DNA of 64,000 nt, from assembly GCF_900114705.1 (NCBI RefSeq), contig NZ_FOTW01000008.1:62001-126000 (forward strand). The letters are read 5' to 3'. Positions 30,750-41,651 of the stretch are shown here, piece after piece. Source of the DNA: Rugamonas rubra (lineage in GTDB: Bacteria; Pseudomonadota; Gammaproteobacteria; Burkholderiales; Burkholderiaceae_D). The translations under genes and the position numbers were made by a program. The notes beneath the pieces were generated by a model. That model was not told where the DNA came from. It did not search any database and saw nothing but the letters and a program-made list of their open reading frames with translations. Position 1 is the stretch's first letter. Every line of letters starts with the position of its first letter.

Positions 30750-32492
30750 ATGCCCCTGTTGTTGGAACACCGCCTGACCGCCCTGTTGCGCGCGCTGTCG
30801 ATCCGCCACCGGCTGATCGCCTCCTTCGTGCTGCTGTCGCTGCTGCCGCTGCTGGTGTCGGGCTACATCTCCTATGCCGAGTCGAGCGGCGAGATCGAGC
30901 GGCGCACCCGCCTGTTCGCCACCGAGGTGGTCAAGCAGGTGGCCAAGAACGTGCAGCTGCAGATGCTCGAGGTGGAGACGGCCAGCGAGGCGCTGGTGCT
31001 GTCGGACGGCGTGCAGGCGGCGCTGGCCCGCTACGCCGTCGACGACGCCGCCGAGAAGGGCCGCGCCCGCGCCGAGCTGACCAAGATCCTGCTCGACAGC
31101 TACGGCTCCTTCGAGGACGTCAGCCAGAAGTACTTCCTCGACAAGGACAACCGCGTCCTCGACCCGCAGGTGCTGGGCCAGCTGGGCGGCGCGCTGGAGC
31201 AGTTCGCCGCCGCCGCGCCGCCGCGCCGCGGCCGGCCGCACTGGGGCGCGCTCGAGCTGTGGGGCGGCCAGAAGAGCATCGTCATGCTGCGCCAGGTCTA
31301 CTTCAAGAGCAACAACCGGCTGGCCGGCAGCCTGTTCCTCGGCGTGCGCCCGCTGCGCTTCGCCGGCATCTTCGACAACGTCCAGCTGGGCGAGGGCAGC
31401 GACATCTTCATCCTCGACGGCCGCGACGGCAGCGCCGTGGTGCAGGCGCGCGAGCGGCCCGCCGGCGCGCCGCCGGCGGCCGGCCTGCTGGCCGAGCTGG
31501 GCGCCAGCCAGCGCCGCGGCCAGGCCAGCGGCTTCGCCGCCTACGAGGACCTGGCCGCCGACGGCCGTGGCCGCGCCAGCTACCGCGCCGCCTACGCGCA
31601 GATCCCGCGCACCAGCTGGTACGTGGTCAGCACGCTGCCCAACGACAGCCTGCTGGCGCAGGCGCAGTCGGTGCGCGACAAGATCCTGCTCATCGGCCTG
31701 GTCTGCTTTGTCGGCGCGCTGGCGCTGGCCTACCTGATCGCCCGCTCGATCTCGGCGCCGCTGGAGAAGCTGGCCGCCCTCATGCGCGCCACCGAGGGCG
31801 GCAACTACGGCCTGCGCATGGACTACACCGGGCGCGACGAGCTGGCCCAATTGGCGCGCAAGTTCAACGAGATGGCCGGCAACATCGGCCAGGCCCACGA
31901 GCAGCTCGAGAGCCGGGTGGCGGCGCGCACCCGCGAGCTGGAACTGGCCAACGAGAAGCTGGCCACGTTGAGCATGACCGACGCGCTGACCGGCATCGCC
32001 AACCGGCGCCGCTTCGACGCCGTGCTCGAGGCCGAGCTGCACCGCGCCGGCCGCTGCGGCCAGCCGCTGGCGCTGCTGATGATCGACGTCGACCACTTCA
32101 AGAGCTACAACGACTTCTACGGCCACCAGGACGGCGACGCCTGCCTGCTGCGCGTGGCCCGCCTGCTGCACGGCCACGCCCGCCGCGCCGGCGACCTGGC
32201 GGCGCGCTACGGCGGCGAGGAGTTCGTCATGCTGGCCGCCGACACCGACCTGGAGACGGCCGCCGCGCTGGCCGAGGGCATCCGCCTGGCGCTGGAGCAG
32301 GCCGGCCTGCCGCACGCCGAGTCGCCGATCGGCCGCGTCAGCGTCAGCATCGGCGTGGCGGTGCTGCTGCCGGACGAGCGGCAGAGCGGCGAGATGTTTA
32401 TCCGCATGGCGGACAAGGCGATGTACCGCGCCAAGCAGCAGGGCCGCAACCAGGTGCAGCTGGCCGGCGGCCGCAGGATCGCGGCGGCCTAG
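30750..32492 (+). CDS. Membrane sensor diguanylate cyclase (extracytoplasmic sensor, HAMP, GGDEF)
   Basis: A 580-residue protein. TM1 (about 20-40, RLIASFVLLSLLPLLVSGYI) and TM2 (about 312-332, LLIGLVCFVGALALAYLIAR) bracket a periplasmic domain of about 270 residues of dCACHE-like size. A HAMP linker and a coiled coil (ESRVAARTRELELANEKLAT) lead to the GGDEF domain. GGEEF (488-492) is intact and RAGD (479-482) forms an RxxD feedback site five residues before it. It should make c-di-GMP. It is in an operon with the solute-binding lipoprotein 37 bases upstream, likely its ligand-presenting partner. The gene ends near a palindromic repeat. Confidence 0.93.
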   Translation: MPLLLEHRLTALLRALSIRHRLIASFVLLSLLPLLVSGYISYAESSGEIERRTRLFATEVVKQVAKNVQLQMLEVETASEALVLSDGVQAALARYAVDDAAEKGRARAELTKILLDSYGSFEDVSQKYFLDKDNRVLDPQVLGQLGGALEQFAAAAPPRRGRPHWGALELWGGQKSIVMLRQVYFKSNNRLAGSLFLGVRPLRFAGIFDNVQLGEGSDIFILDGRDGSAVVQARERPAGAPPAAGLLAELGASQRRGQASGFAAYEDLAADGRGRASYRAAYAQIPRTSWYVVSTLPNDSLLAQAQSVRDKILLIGLVCFVGALALAYLIARSISAPLEKLAALMRATEGGNYGLRMDYTGRDELAQLARKFNEMAGNIGQAHEQLESRVAARTRELELANEKLATLSMTDALTGIANRRRFDAVLEAELHRAGRCGQPLALLMIDVDHFKSYNDFYGHQDGDACLLRVARLLHGHARRAGDLAARYGGEEFVMLAADTDLETAAALAEGIRLALEQAGLPHAESPIGRVSVSIGVAVLLPDERQSGEMFIRMADKAMYRAKQQGRNQVQLAGGRRIAAA

Positions 32493-32533
32493 CGGGGGGG
32501 CGGCAGGTTGGGGAAACCCGGCGGCGCACATAT

Positions 32534-32560
32534 AGGGTCAGACCCTCAGGGTCTGACCCT
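32534..32560. repeat. GGGTCTGACCC-family palindromic repeat, short form
   Basis: AGGGTCAGACCCT (32534-32546), one base, then its exact reverse complement (32548-32560). It lies between the convergent ends of the diguanylate cyclase (+) and the unknown gene at 32596 (-), where it may also serve as a weak terminator. Confidence 0.8.
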
Positions 32561-32595
32561 GGCTCTGCGCCGTTGGGTGGGTGGGGCCGGAACGC

Positions 32596-33627
32596 CTAGC
32601 GCTTGGCGGGTGTGGCGATCTTGTCCGGCACGCGGGTGATCTCGATCTCGCCGCCGACGATGCGGCAGTCGAGCACGTGGCTGCGCGACATGGCGGCGTG
32701 CTCGGACATCAGGTCGTGGTAGTTGTCGGCGCCCTCCAGGCGCAGGTCGATGCGGAACTGCTCCAGATGGTTGGCGGCGGCGATCTCGCGCACCCGCTCG
32801 CGCCGTGTCTGCACCTCCTGCTCGAGGCGGCCGCGCATCTGCTCGCCCTCGAAGTAGCGGATCAGCGCGCACTCGACCAGGTCCATGCGGTCCTTCAGCA
32901 GCGCGTCGGCGGCCACCGCGTTCTGGTTGGCCGCCAGCTCGGCCGGGTCGCCCTGCGCCGACACCACCTCGACGCTCATGCGCTGCACCAGCAGCAGCGT
33001 GTCGTTGTCCTCGCTGTACTTCTGGTGCACCCGCTGCACCGCCGACAGGCGGGCCTTGGCCAGGCGGCCGGCCGGGTCGCGCGTCTGGCCGACGTAGCGC
33101 ACCATGCTCGGCGCGGCGAACTGGTTGGGATAGTCCTGCAGAATGTCGTGGATCGAGCGCGCCTCGATCAGGCCGCCCCAGTTGAAGGTGACGAAACGCT
33201 CGCTGAGCGTCACCGTCGGCTTCTTCAAGGTCGCCGCCATCGGCACGGTCAGTTCGATGGTGACGCTGTCGCGTTTTTTCTCGACGCCGACCAACAACGG
33301 CAGCGTCAGCTTGAGCGAGAAGAAGCCCCACTGCACGCTACGGCTGGGGTCGAGGCGGATCACCGGGCGGTTGACCACGCAATAGATCAGCCGCTTCTCC
33401 ACCGCCGCCTCAAGGTCGAACTGCATGCGGCGCAGGTAGCGCCCGACCGGGTCGCGGATGTCCGGCACGGCCGGGAAGCCGGCGATCAGGTCGTACCAAT
33501 GGAACTTGGCGTCGGCCACGGTGACGTTCCAGGTCTGCGGCGCGCTGGTGCGCACCGGCATGTCCGGCATCAGCTCGCTGTAGGGCTCGGGGATGTCCGC
33601 GATTAGGTCGGGATAATCGCTTGTCAT
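32596..33627 (-). CDS. Uncharacterised protein with a GIY-YIG-like signature
   Basis: A 343-residue cytosolic protein starting MTSDYPDLIADIPEPYSELM. The first 170 residues look beta-rich (VIRLDPSRSVQWGFFSLKLT, VTIELTVPMAATL). The middle has MVRYVGQTRDPAGRLAKARL then SAVQRVHQKYSEDNDTLLLV, recalling the 'Y-V-G-Q-T-x-D-P..R' part of GIY-YIG nucleases and a subgroup with 'EENDxxL' after it. Later, VECALIRYFEGEQMRGRLEQ holds a Glu where those families have the catalytic Glu/Asn helix. The nuclease link is tentative. GGAG at 33636-33639 supports the ATG at 33627. It stands alone, with direct ATTACTTG words upstream (33663, 33711). Native codon bias. Confidence 0.65.
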   Translation of the reverse strand: MTSDYPDLIADIPEPYSELMPDMPVRTSAPQTWNVTVADAKFHWYDLIAGFPAVPDIRDPVGRYLRRMQFDLEAAVEKRLIYCVVNRPVIRLDPSRSVQWGFFSLKLTLPLLVGVEKKRDSVTIELTVPMAATLKKPTVTLSERFVTFNWGGLIEARSIHDILQDYPNQFAAPSMVRYVGQTRDPAGRLAKARLSAVQRVHQKYSEDNDTLLLVQRMSVEVVSAQGDPAELAANQNAVAADALLKDRMDLVECALIRYFEGEQMRGRLEQEVQTRRERVREIAAANHLEQFRIDLRLEGADNYHDLMSEHAAMSRSHVLDCRIVGGEIEITRVPDKIATPAKR

Positions 33628-34020
33628 GGTCAATGCTCCAGGGTTTGGGGTTGGCATTTGCTATTACTTGTCTCAGTATAGTACGGACTTGCTGATATTT
33701 CCACTCGGCAATTACTTGCCCTTGTAGTGGCTTATCTGACGCCGCCATGCTAGCGAGCCGCGCGGGGTGGTGGCGCGGCAACTAGGCGAATCTTGGCGTT
33801 ATTCTAACTGTGTTGGCGGGCTTGGCAAGGGAAAAATACTTTTAGCCAACACGACTTGTCGCACGTCAATTTTGCCGGCGGCGCGAGGGCGCGGCCGGCG
33901 CTGGCGCGCGGCAATATACAGGAAGATAAGTGATTATACGTAGAAGAGGGGGGCGCGCAACGGCAGAATTAGTGGCGGCGCTCGGCTTGTCGGGGCGACA
34001 AGCCGGGCCGCCGCCGCCGA
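33628..34020. other. Intergenic region upstream of the unknown gene, with a hairpin
   Basis: About 390 bases, partly AT-rich (33655-33930). ATTACTTG occurs at 33663 and 33711 on the plus strand, a possible direct-repeat operator for the minus-strand gene. CGGCTTGTCG (33983-33992), GGG, and its exact complement (33996-34005) form a 10-bp hairpin just beyond the phosphatase stop codon; without a T-run it may be its Rho-independent-like or stability element. Confidence 0.5.
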
Positions 34021-34716
34021 TCAGGCGGCCAGTTCGGCGTCGCCGGCCAGGCTTTGGCGCAGCAGTTCGAGCAGGTTCAGCGGGCTGGCCAGCAGGTGGT
34101 CGGCGTTCCAGGCCAGCGGCTCGTGCGGGCCGCAATAGCCCCAGCCGCAGGCCACCGTGCGCATGCCGGCGGCGCTGCCGGCCTGGATGTCGCGCAGGTC
34201 GTCGCCGACGTACCAGCACTGCTCGGGCGCCAGGCCGAGCCGGCTGGCCGCCTCCAGCAGCGGCGCCGGGTGCGGCTTGGCGTGCGCCGTGGTGTCGCCG
34301 GAGACCACGCAGCCGGCGTGCTGCAGGCCGATCTGCGGCAGCAGCGGGTCGGTGAAGCGGGCCGGCTTGTTGGTGACGATGCCCCAGGCCAGGCCGGCCT
34401 GCTCGATGCCGGCCAGCAGCTCGGGCACGCCGTCGAACAGGCTGCTGTGGACCGCGATGGCGGCCTGGTAGTTGTCGAAGAAGCCGTCGCGCAGTGCGAC
34501 GAAGCCCTCGTCCTGCGGCTTCAGGCCGAAGGCCGCGCCGATCATGCCGCGCGCGCCGGCCGAGGCGGTCGGCCGCAGCAGGGCGTAGTCGGTGGGCGCC
34601 AGGCCGCGTGCGGTGCGCAGCAGGTTGACGGCGGCGGCCAGGTCGGGCGCGGTGTCGGCCAGGGTGCCGTCGAGGTCGAACAGGATGGCGCGGGGCGGGG
34701 TGGTCGGAAGGCTCAT
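34021..34716 (-). CDS. HAD hydrolase: phosphoglycolate or MurNAc-6-phosphate phosphatase (Gph/MupP)
   Basis: A 231-residue HAD-superfamily phosphatase. Motif I is FDLDGTLADTAPDLAAAVN, with both catalytic Asp; motif II is GIVTNKPARFT; motif III Lys in HAKPHPAPLLEA; motif IV GDDLRDIQAG. The helical cap type fits the Gph group. The gene directly follows ubiG on the same strand, the arrangement known for mupP in Pseudomonas, where the enzyme works in MurNAc recycling. Phosphoglycolate phosphatase is the other reading. The start MSLPTTPPRAILFDLDGTL is normal. Gap to ubiG is 70 bases, likely cotranscribed. Confidence 0.88.
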   Translation of the reverse strand: MSLPTTPPRAILFDLDGTLADTAPDLAAAVNLLRTARGLAPTDYALLRPTASAGARGMIGAAFGLKPQDEGFVALRDGFFDNYQAAIAVHSSLFDGVPELLAGIEQAGLAWGIVTNKPARFTDPLLPQIGLQHAGCVVSGDTTAHAKPHPAPLLEAASRLGLAPEQCWYVGDDLRDIQAGSAAGMRTVACGWGYCGPHEPLAWNADHLLASPLNLLELLRQSLAGDAELAA

Positions 34717-34786
34717 GGCGGCGGTGGTGGGCGGGGGAATAGGCGGTGGGGAAGGGGCGGCGCGCGCCGCCCCGGTGTGCGGCGGA

Positions 34787-35482
34787 CTACAGCGGGCGGC
34801 TGGTGGCGACCATGTAGTTGACGCTGGTGTCGTCGTTGAGCGAGTACAGCTTGCTCAGCGGATTGTAGCCGAGGCCCTTCATGCCCTGCAGCTCCAGGCC
34901 GGCGCTGCGGACGAACTGCGACAGCTCGGCCGGGGTGATGAACTTGTCGTAGTCGTGGGTGCCCTTGGGCAGCATGCGCAGCAGGTACTCGGCGCCGATG
35001 ACGGCGAACAGGTAGGCCTTGGCGTTGCGGTTCAGCGTGGAGAAGAACACCTGGCCGCCCGGTTTGACCAGGCTGGCGGCGGCGCGCACGATGGCGGCCG
35101 GATCGGGCACGTGCTCGAGCATCTCCATGCAGGTCACCACGTCGTACTGGCCGGCCTCCTGCGCCGCCATGTCCTCGGCGGCGATCAGCTTGTAGCGCAC
35201 CTGAGCGCCGGACTCCAGGCTGTGCAGGTCGGCCACCTTGAGGGCTTTTTCGGACAGGTCGATGCCGGTCACGATGGCGCCCTTGCGCGCCATCGACTCG
35301 CTCAGGATGCCGCCGCCGCAGCCGATGTCGATCACCTTCTTGCCCGCCAGCGGGGCGCGCGCGTTGATCCACTCGAGGCGCAGCGGATTGATTTCGTGCA
35401 ATGGACGAAACTCGGAAGTGGGGTCCCACCAGCGGTGGGCCAGCTCACTGAATTTTTGCAGTTCTAGGGGGTCGGCGTTCAT
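34787..35482 (-). CDS. ubiG: Ubiquinone biosynthesis O-methyltransferase
   Basis: A 231-residue class I AdoMet methyltransferase, starting [20 protein letters not shown], a strong UbiG signature. The AdoMet motif is [20 protein letters not shown], followed by GIDLSEKAL and [25 protein letters not shown] is also specific to UbiG. It performs both O-methylations of ubiquinone synthesis at the inner membrane. The ATG at 35482 is chosen by family alignment; no Shine-Dalgarno sequence is visible. It is followed by the HAD phosphatase, and separated from ompA upstream by a terminator and a palindromic repeat. Confidence 0.95.
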   Translation of the reverse strand: MNADPLELQKFSELAHRWWDPTSEFRPLHEINPLRLEWINARAPLAGKKVIDIGCGGGILSESMARKGAIVTGIDLSEKALKVADLHSLESGAQVRYKLIAAEDMAAQEAGQYDVVTCMEMLEHVPDPAAIVRAAASLVKPGGQVFFSTLNRNAKAYLFAVIGAEYLLRMLPKGTHDYDKFITPAELSQFVRSAGLELQGMKGLGYNPLSKLYSLNDDTSVNYMVATSRPL

Positions 35483-35573
35483 GGGGAGAATAATAACGGC
35501 AAATCGTCCCGTTCCCAAGCGCACCGGCGAAAAAAACCGGGCGCCAAGGCGACCAGGACGAAACAGCCCAAAG

Positions 35574-35630
35574 CGAAGGGGTCTGACCCCGTACGGGGTC
35601 AGACCCCGTGGCGTAGCGGGGTGCGGGGCG
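35574..35630. repeat. GGGTCTGACCC-family palindromic repeat, copy 2 of the long form
   Basis: The core 35578-35607 is the same perfect 30-base palindrome as at 1777-1806, and the flank GTGGCGTAGCGGGGTGCGGGG matches that copy except for a few bases. As there, it sits just past the terminator of a minus-strand gene (here ompA), in the same orientation. Confidence 0.88.
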
Positions 35631-35657
35631 AAAAAAAACCCCGCACAAGGCGGGGTT
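35631..35657 (-). terminator. Intrinsic terminator of ompA
   Basis: AACCCCGC (35637-35644) pairs with GCGGGGTT (35650-35657) around a five-base loop, followed on the minus strand by a run of eight T (35638-35631). Confidence 0.88.
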
Positions 35658-35710
35658 GATGTGTCGGGCGCGGCGCTCCGGGGAGCGCACCGGCCTGGCT
35701 ACTGCGGCAA

Positions 35711-36427
35711 TTACTTGGCGCGGGTGCCGACGACTTCGACTTCTACGCGACGGTTTTTGGCGCGGCCATCAGCGGACTTGTTGTCTGCGACTGGCTGCTT
35801 CTCGCCCTTGCCTTCGGTGTAGACGCGGTTGGTCTCGACGCCTTTCGACACGATGTAGGCCTTGACGGCTTCAGCGCGACGGATCGACAGTTTCTGGTTG
35901 TAGGCATCGGTGCCCACGGAGTCGGTGTGGCCGACGGCGATGATGACTTCCAGCTTGATGCTGCCCAGTTTCGAGGTCAGGTCGTCCAGCTTGGCTTTGC
36001 CTTCTGGTTTCAGGACCGACTTGTCGAAGTCGAACAGGGCGTCGGCGGCGAAGCTGACTTTTTCCGAGGTCGGGGCGACGACGACTGGCGCGACGGCAGG
36101 AGCCGGTGCCGGTGCTGGAGCAGGAGCGACTGGCGCTGGTGCTGGAGCGACGCATTTGCCGTTTTCCAGTTTCTCACCATCTTTGCACAGTGGCAGATCG
36201 CAACCTGGAACGGCATCGGCCGGGGTCCAGTAGCCGGTGCGCCAGCACAGACCGAACGGGTCACGGGCGATGACGCCACGGGCGTCCTGCACGTAGGCGC
36301 TCTTAGGCGCGGCGGCCTTGATGTCCTGGGTCACAGGAGCGAACGGCGGGGTGGTTGGTTGGGTTTGTGCGATTGCCGAACCTGCAAATGCGGCCGACAC
36401 AGCCAAAAACGAAATAAGTTTCTTCAT
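35711..36427 (-). CDS. ompA: OmpA family outer-membrane protein
   Basis: A 238-residue protein. It has a signal peptide (MKKLISFLAVSAAFAGSAIA), an N-terminal region of about 75 residues with paired Cys (FGLCWRTGYW, GCDLPLC), a Pro/Ala linker (APAPAPVAPAPAPAPAPA) and a C-terminal OmpA domain (SFAADALFDFDKSVLKPEGK, then AVGHTDSVGTDAYNQKLSIR) that binds peptidoglycan; the Asp and Arg ligands are present. There is no full eight-strand barrel, so it is the short betaproteobacterial OmpA form located just upstream of gyrA in this group. Codon use and lower GC fit very high expression. GGAAG precedes the ATG. Confidence 0.94.
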   Translation of the reverse strand: MKKLISFLAVSAAFAGSAIAQTQPTTPPFAPVTQDIKAAAPKSAYVQDARGVIARDPFGLCWRTGYWTPADAVPGCDLPLCKDGEKLENGKCVAPAPAPVAPAPAPAPAPAVAPVVVAPTSEKVSFAADALFDFDKSVLKPEGKAKLDDLTSKLGSIKLEVIIAVGHTDSVGTDAYNQKLSIRRAEAVKAYIVSKGVETNRVYTEGKGEKQPVADNKSADGRAKNRRVEVEVVGTRAK

Positions 36428-36959
36428 ATTTTTCTTCCTTTCGGGGGGTGATATCCGCAGAAAAACTGCGCGACGTAGTGATGCATGGGGCGAATTCTAC
36501 CATCACGCAGCAAATCGCGACGGTCTCCCGATTGCGAAACAAGCAATTGACTTCCAGTCCATTTTGCCACACGCGATCTGGCCGCACGTTCGGGGGTAAA
36601 TCAAACCTGCTGCGATTCCGACCAAAATGTTGTTTTGTTGCAACGCGATGAGGGATAATAAGCGAAAATTGTGTCATCTCGATTACATCCGTGCCTTATA
36701 TGCAATGCGTCGCCCGCCGCCGCGCGCCAAGGCGGCGCGCCCCGCCGTTGCTGGCGCCGTTCCCGGCGGCAACGCTCGCGGCGGGCGCCGGCAGGCGGAA
36801 AAGCGCTAGTTGCCGGACGCCCATGCTAAAATCACAGGCTTGACTGTCCAGCACGCGGCCCCCAGGGGCGCGCCGGCGGGACGGCTCAGGCATGCTTCAG
36901 TGCGGCATTCATTGCTTAAAAGATAAGTTAACCACAGTCAAAGATCAGTCGACCCGCCA
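36428..36959. promoter_or_regulatory. ompA / gyrA divergent intergenic region
   Basis: A 532-base gap with both promoters. For gyrA, TGCTAAAAT at 36824-36832 is an extended -10 element, about 130 bases before the start, giving a long leader. On the ompA side, TAGAAT on the minus strand (36498-36493) is a candidate -10, which would leave a leader of about 60 bases. The stretch 36700-36800 is very GC-rich and shows no gene. Confidence 0.5.
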
Positions 36960-39653
<2,694 letters not shown>

Positions 39654-39694
39654 GGCGCAGCAAGCATGCCCCGGCGCCCAGAGCGGCGGGGCGG

Positions 39695-39753
39695 ACGGGG
39701 CCAGGGTTTTTTTCGCGGAATGATGCGACAATAAACGCTGGCCCCGTTTTTCT
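39695..39753 (+). terminator. Probable gyrA terminator
   Basis: ACGGGGCCAG (39695-39704) pairs with CTGGCCCCGT (39738-39747), a perfect 10-bp stem with a 33-base loop, followed by TTTTTCTTT. The long loop makes it an unusual but plausible intrinsic terminator. Confidence 0.5.
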
Positions 39754-39797
39754 TTCGGCAACCCCTCTTTTCAGCGCGGAGCATTCCGCCAATCAAT

Positions 39798-40445
39798 ATG
39801 AAAAAATTCGCCGCAGCAAGTATTTCCAGCATCGCCGCCGCCTTGATGTTGCTGGCCGGCGCGCCGGCCCTGGCGCAAAGCACGCCGGCCGCCGCACCCG
39901 CCGTGGCCGCTGCCGCCACCGAGCCGGCCAAGCCGATCGAGCCGGCTGTCGCCGCCGCCGTCAAGGAGCTGTTCGTGGCGATGAACTACCGCTCGCTGAT
40001 GGCCTCCGGCATGCAGCAGATGAGCAACAACCTGCCCGTCATGATGCGCAACTCGATGGAGGCCGGCATCAACGCCAACCCCCAGTTGGGGCCGCAGGAC
40101 AAGCAGGTCGCCATCGTCAAGGCCGAGGCGCGCCTGCCCGCCGTGGTCAAGGCGCTGCAGGAATTCCTCGCCGATCCCAAGCTGGTCGACGAGATGATGA
40201 GCGAGATCGCGCCGCTGTACGCCGCCAACTTCAGCGTCGCCGAGATCAAGCAGTTGTCGGTGTTCTACCGCAGCCCGCTGGGCGCCAAGATGCTGGCGCT
40301 GTCGCCCAAGCTGATGTCCGAAGGCATGCAGATCGGCCAGCGCGTGGTGGCCCGCCGCATGGCGCCGCTGATGCAGCAGTTGCAGGCGGCCGAGCAGGCC
40401 GGCAAGGCGGAGCAAGCAACACCGGCCGGCAAGGTCGAGAAATAA
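39798..40445 (+). CDS. DUF2059 domain-containing exported protein
   Basis: A 215-residue protein with a signal peptide (MKKFAAASISSIAAALMLLA ... ALA), an Ala/Pro-rich spacer and a helical DUF2059 domain (VKELFVAMNYRSLMASGMQQ through SVAEIKQLSVFYRSPLGAKM LALSPKL). The 'FYxSPxGxK' motif is the family mark. Function is unknown; members are periplasmic. It lies between gyrA and serC, as in related genomes, 26 bases before serC and so probably in the same transcript. Gln/Ala-rich C-terminal tail. Confidence 0.88.
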   Translation: MKKFAAASISSIAAALMLLAGAPALAQSTPAAAPAVAAAATEPAKPIEPAVAAAVKELFVAMNYRSLMASGMQQMSNNLPVMMRNSMEAGINANPQLGPQDKQVAIVKAEARLPAVVKALQEFLADPKLVDEMMSEIAPLYAANFSVAEIKQLSVFYRSPLGAKMLALSPKLMSEGMQIGQRVVARRMAPLMQQLQAAEQAGKAEQATPAGKVEK

Positions 40446-40471
40446 GCCCAACCCAACCATAAGGAAAGCCC

Positions 40472-41560
40472 GTGACGCACATCTACAACTTCTCCGCCGG
40501 CCCCGCCGTCCTGCCGAAAGAAGTCCTGGCGCAAGCCGCCGCCGACATGCTCGACTGGCACGGCAGCGGCATGTCCGTCATGGAAATGAGCCATCGCGGC
40601 CCCGAGTTCATCTCGATCTACCAGGCGGCCGAGCGCGACCTGCGCGAGCTGCTCGCCGTGCCGGCCAACTACAAGATCCTGTTCATGCAGGGCGGCGGGC
40701 TGGCGCAGAACGCCATCGTGCCGCTCAACCTGGTCGGCCACAAGGCGCAGCCGGCCACCATCGACTTCGTCCACACCGGTTCCTGGTCGGGCAAGTCGAT
40801 CAAAGAGGCGGCCCGCTACGCCACCGTCAACGTCGCCGCCAGCGGCAAGGCCGGCGCCTTCACCGGCGTGCCGCCGCAGTCCGAGTGGCAGCTGACGCCG
40901 GACGCCGCCTATCTGCACGTCTGCACCAACGAGACCATCGACGGCGTCGAGTACAACTTCGTGCCCGAACTGCCGGCCGGCGCCACCATCGTCGCCGACA
41001 TGAGCTCGCACATTTTGTCGCGCCCGGTCGACGTGTCGCGCTACGGCGTGATCTTCGGCGGCGCGCAAAAGAACATCGGCCCGGCCGGTCTGACCCTGGT
41101 GATCGTGCGCGAGGACCTGCTCGGCAAGGCGCTGGCCATCTGCCCCTCGGCCTTCGACTGGAAGACCGTGGCCGACAACGAGTCGATGTACAACACACCG
41201 CCGACCTACGCGATCTACATCGCCGGCCTGGTGTTCCAGTGGCTCAAGCGGCAGGGCGGCGTGGCCGAAATGGAGCGCCGCAATATCGCCAAGGCCGAGC
41301 TGCTGTACGCCGCGCTGGACGCCGACGACTTCTACCAGAACCGCGTCGCCAAAGAGTACCGCTCGCGCATGAACGTGCCGTTCTACCTGCGCGACGAAAG
41401 CAAAAACGAAGCATTCCTGGCCGGCGCCAAACAGCGCGGCCTGCTGCAACTGAAGGGCCACAAGTCCGTCGGCGGTATGCGCGCATCGATCTACAACGCG
41501 ATGCCAATCGAGGGCGTACAAGCCCTGGTCGATTATTTGAACGAGTTTGCCGGCCGCTGA
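40472..41560 (+). CDS. serC: Phosphoserine aminotransferase
   Basis: A 362-residue class V aminotransferase beginning (GTG) [20 protein letters not shown]. Lys200 in [12 protein letters not shown] binds [23 protein letters not shown] and [15 protein letters not shown] are strong SerC motifs. It transfers the amino group from glutamate to 3-phosphohydroxypyruvate in serine synthesis and acts on the analogous step of pyridoxal-phosphate synthesis. AAGGA at 40461-40465 supports the GTG start. It is the first enzyme of the serC-pheA-tyrA-aroA run. Confidence 0.96.
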   Translation: MTHIYNFSAGPAVLPKEVLAQAAADMLDWHGSGMSVMEMSHRGPEFISIYQAAERDLRELLAVPANYKILFMQGGGLAQNAIVPLNLVGHKAQPATIDFVHTGSWSGKSIKEAARYATVNVAASGKAGAFTGVPPQSEWQLTPDAAYLHVCTNETIDGVEYNFVPELPAGATIVADMSSHILSRPVDVSRYGVIFGGAQKNIGPAGLTLVIVREDLLGKALAICPSAFDWKTVADNESMYNTPPTYAIYIAGLVFQWLKRQGGVAEMERRNIAKAELLYAALDADDFYQNRVAKEYRSRMNVPFYLRDESKNEAFLAGAKQRGLLQLKGHKSVGGMRASIYNAMPIEGVQALVDYLNEFAGR

Positions 41561-41651
41561 TACCCCGCCAGCGCCGCACGCACCATCAAAGGCCGGAGCG
41601 GCCGGGCAGCCGCTCGCCCTCCGGCACAACGACACTGACACTACGCACACC

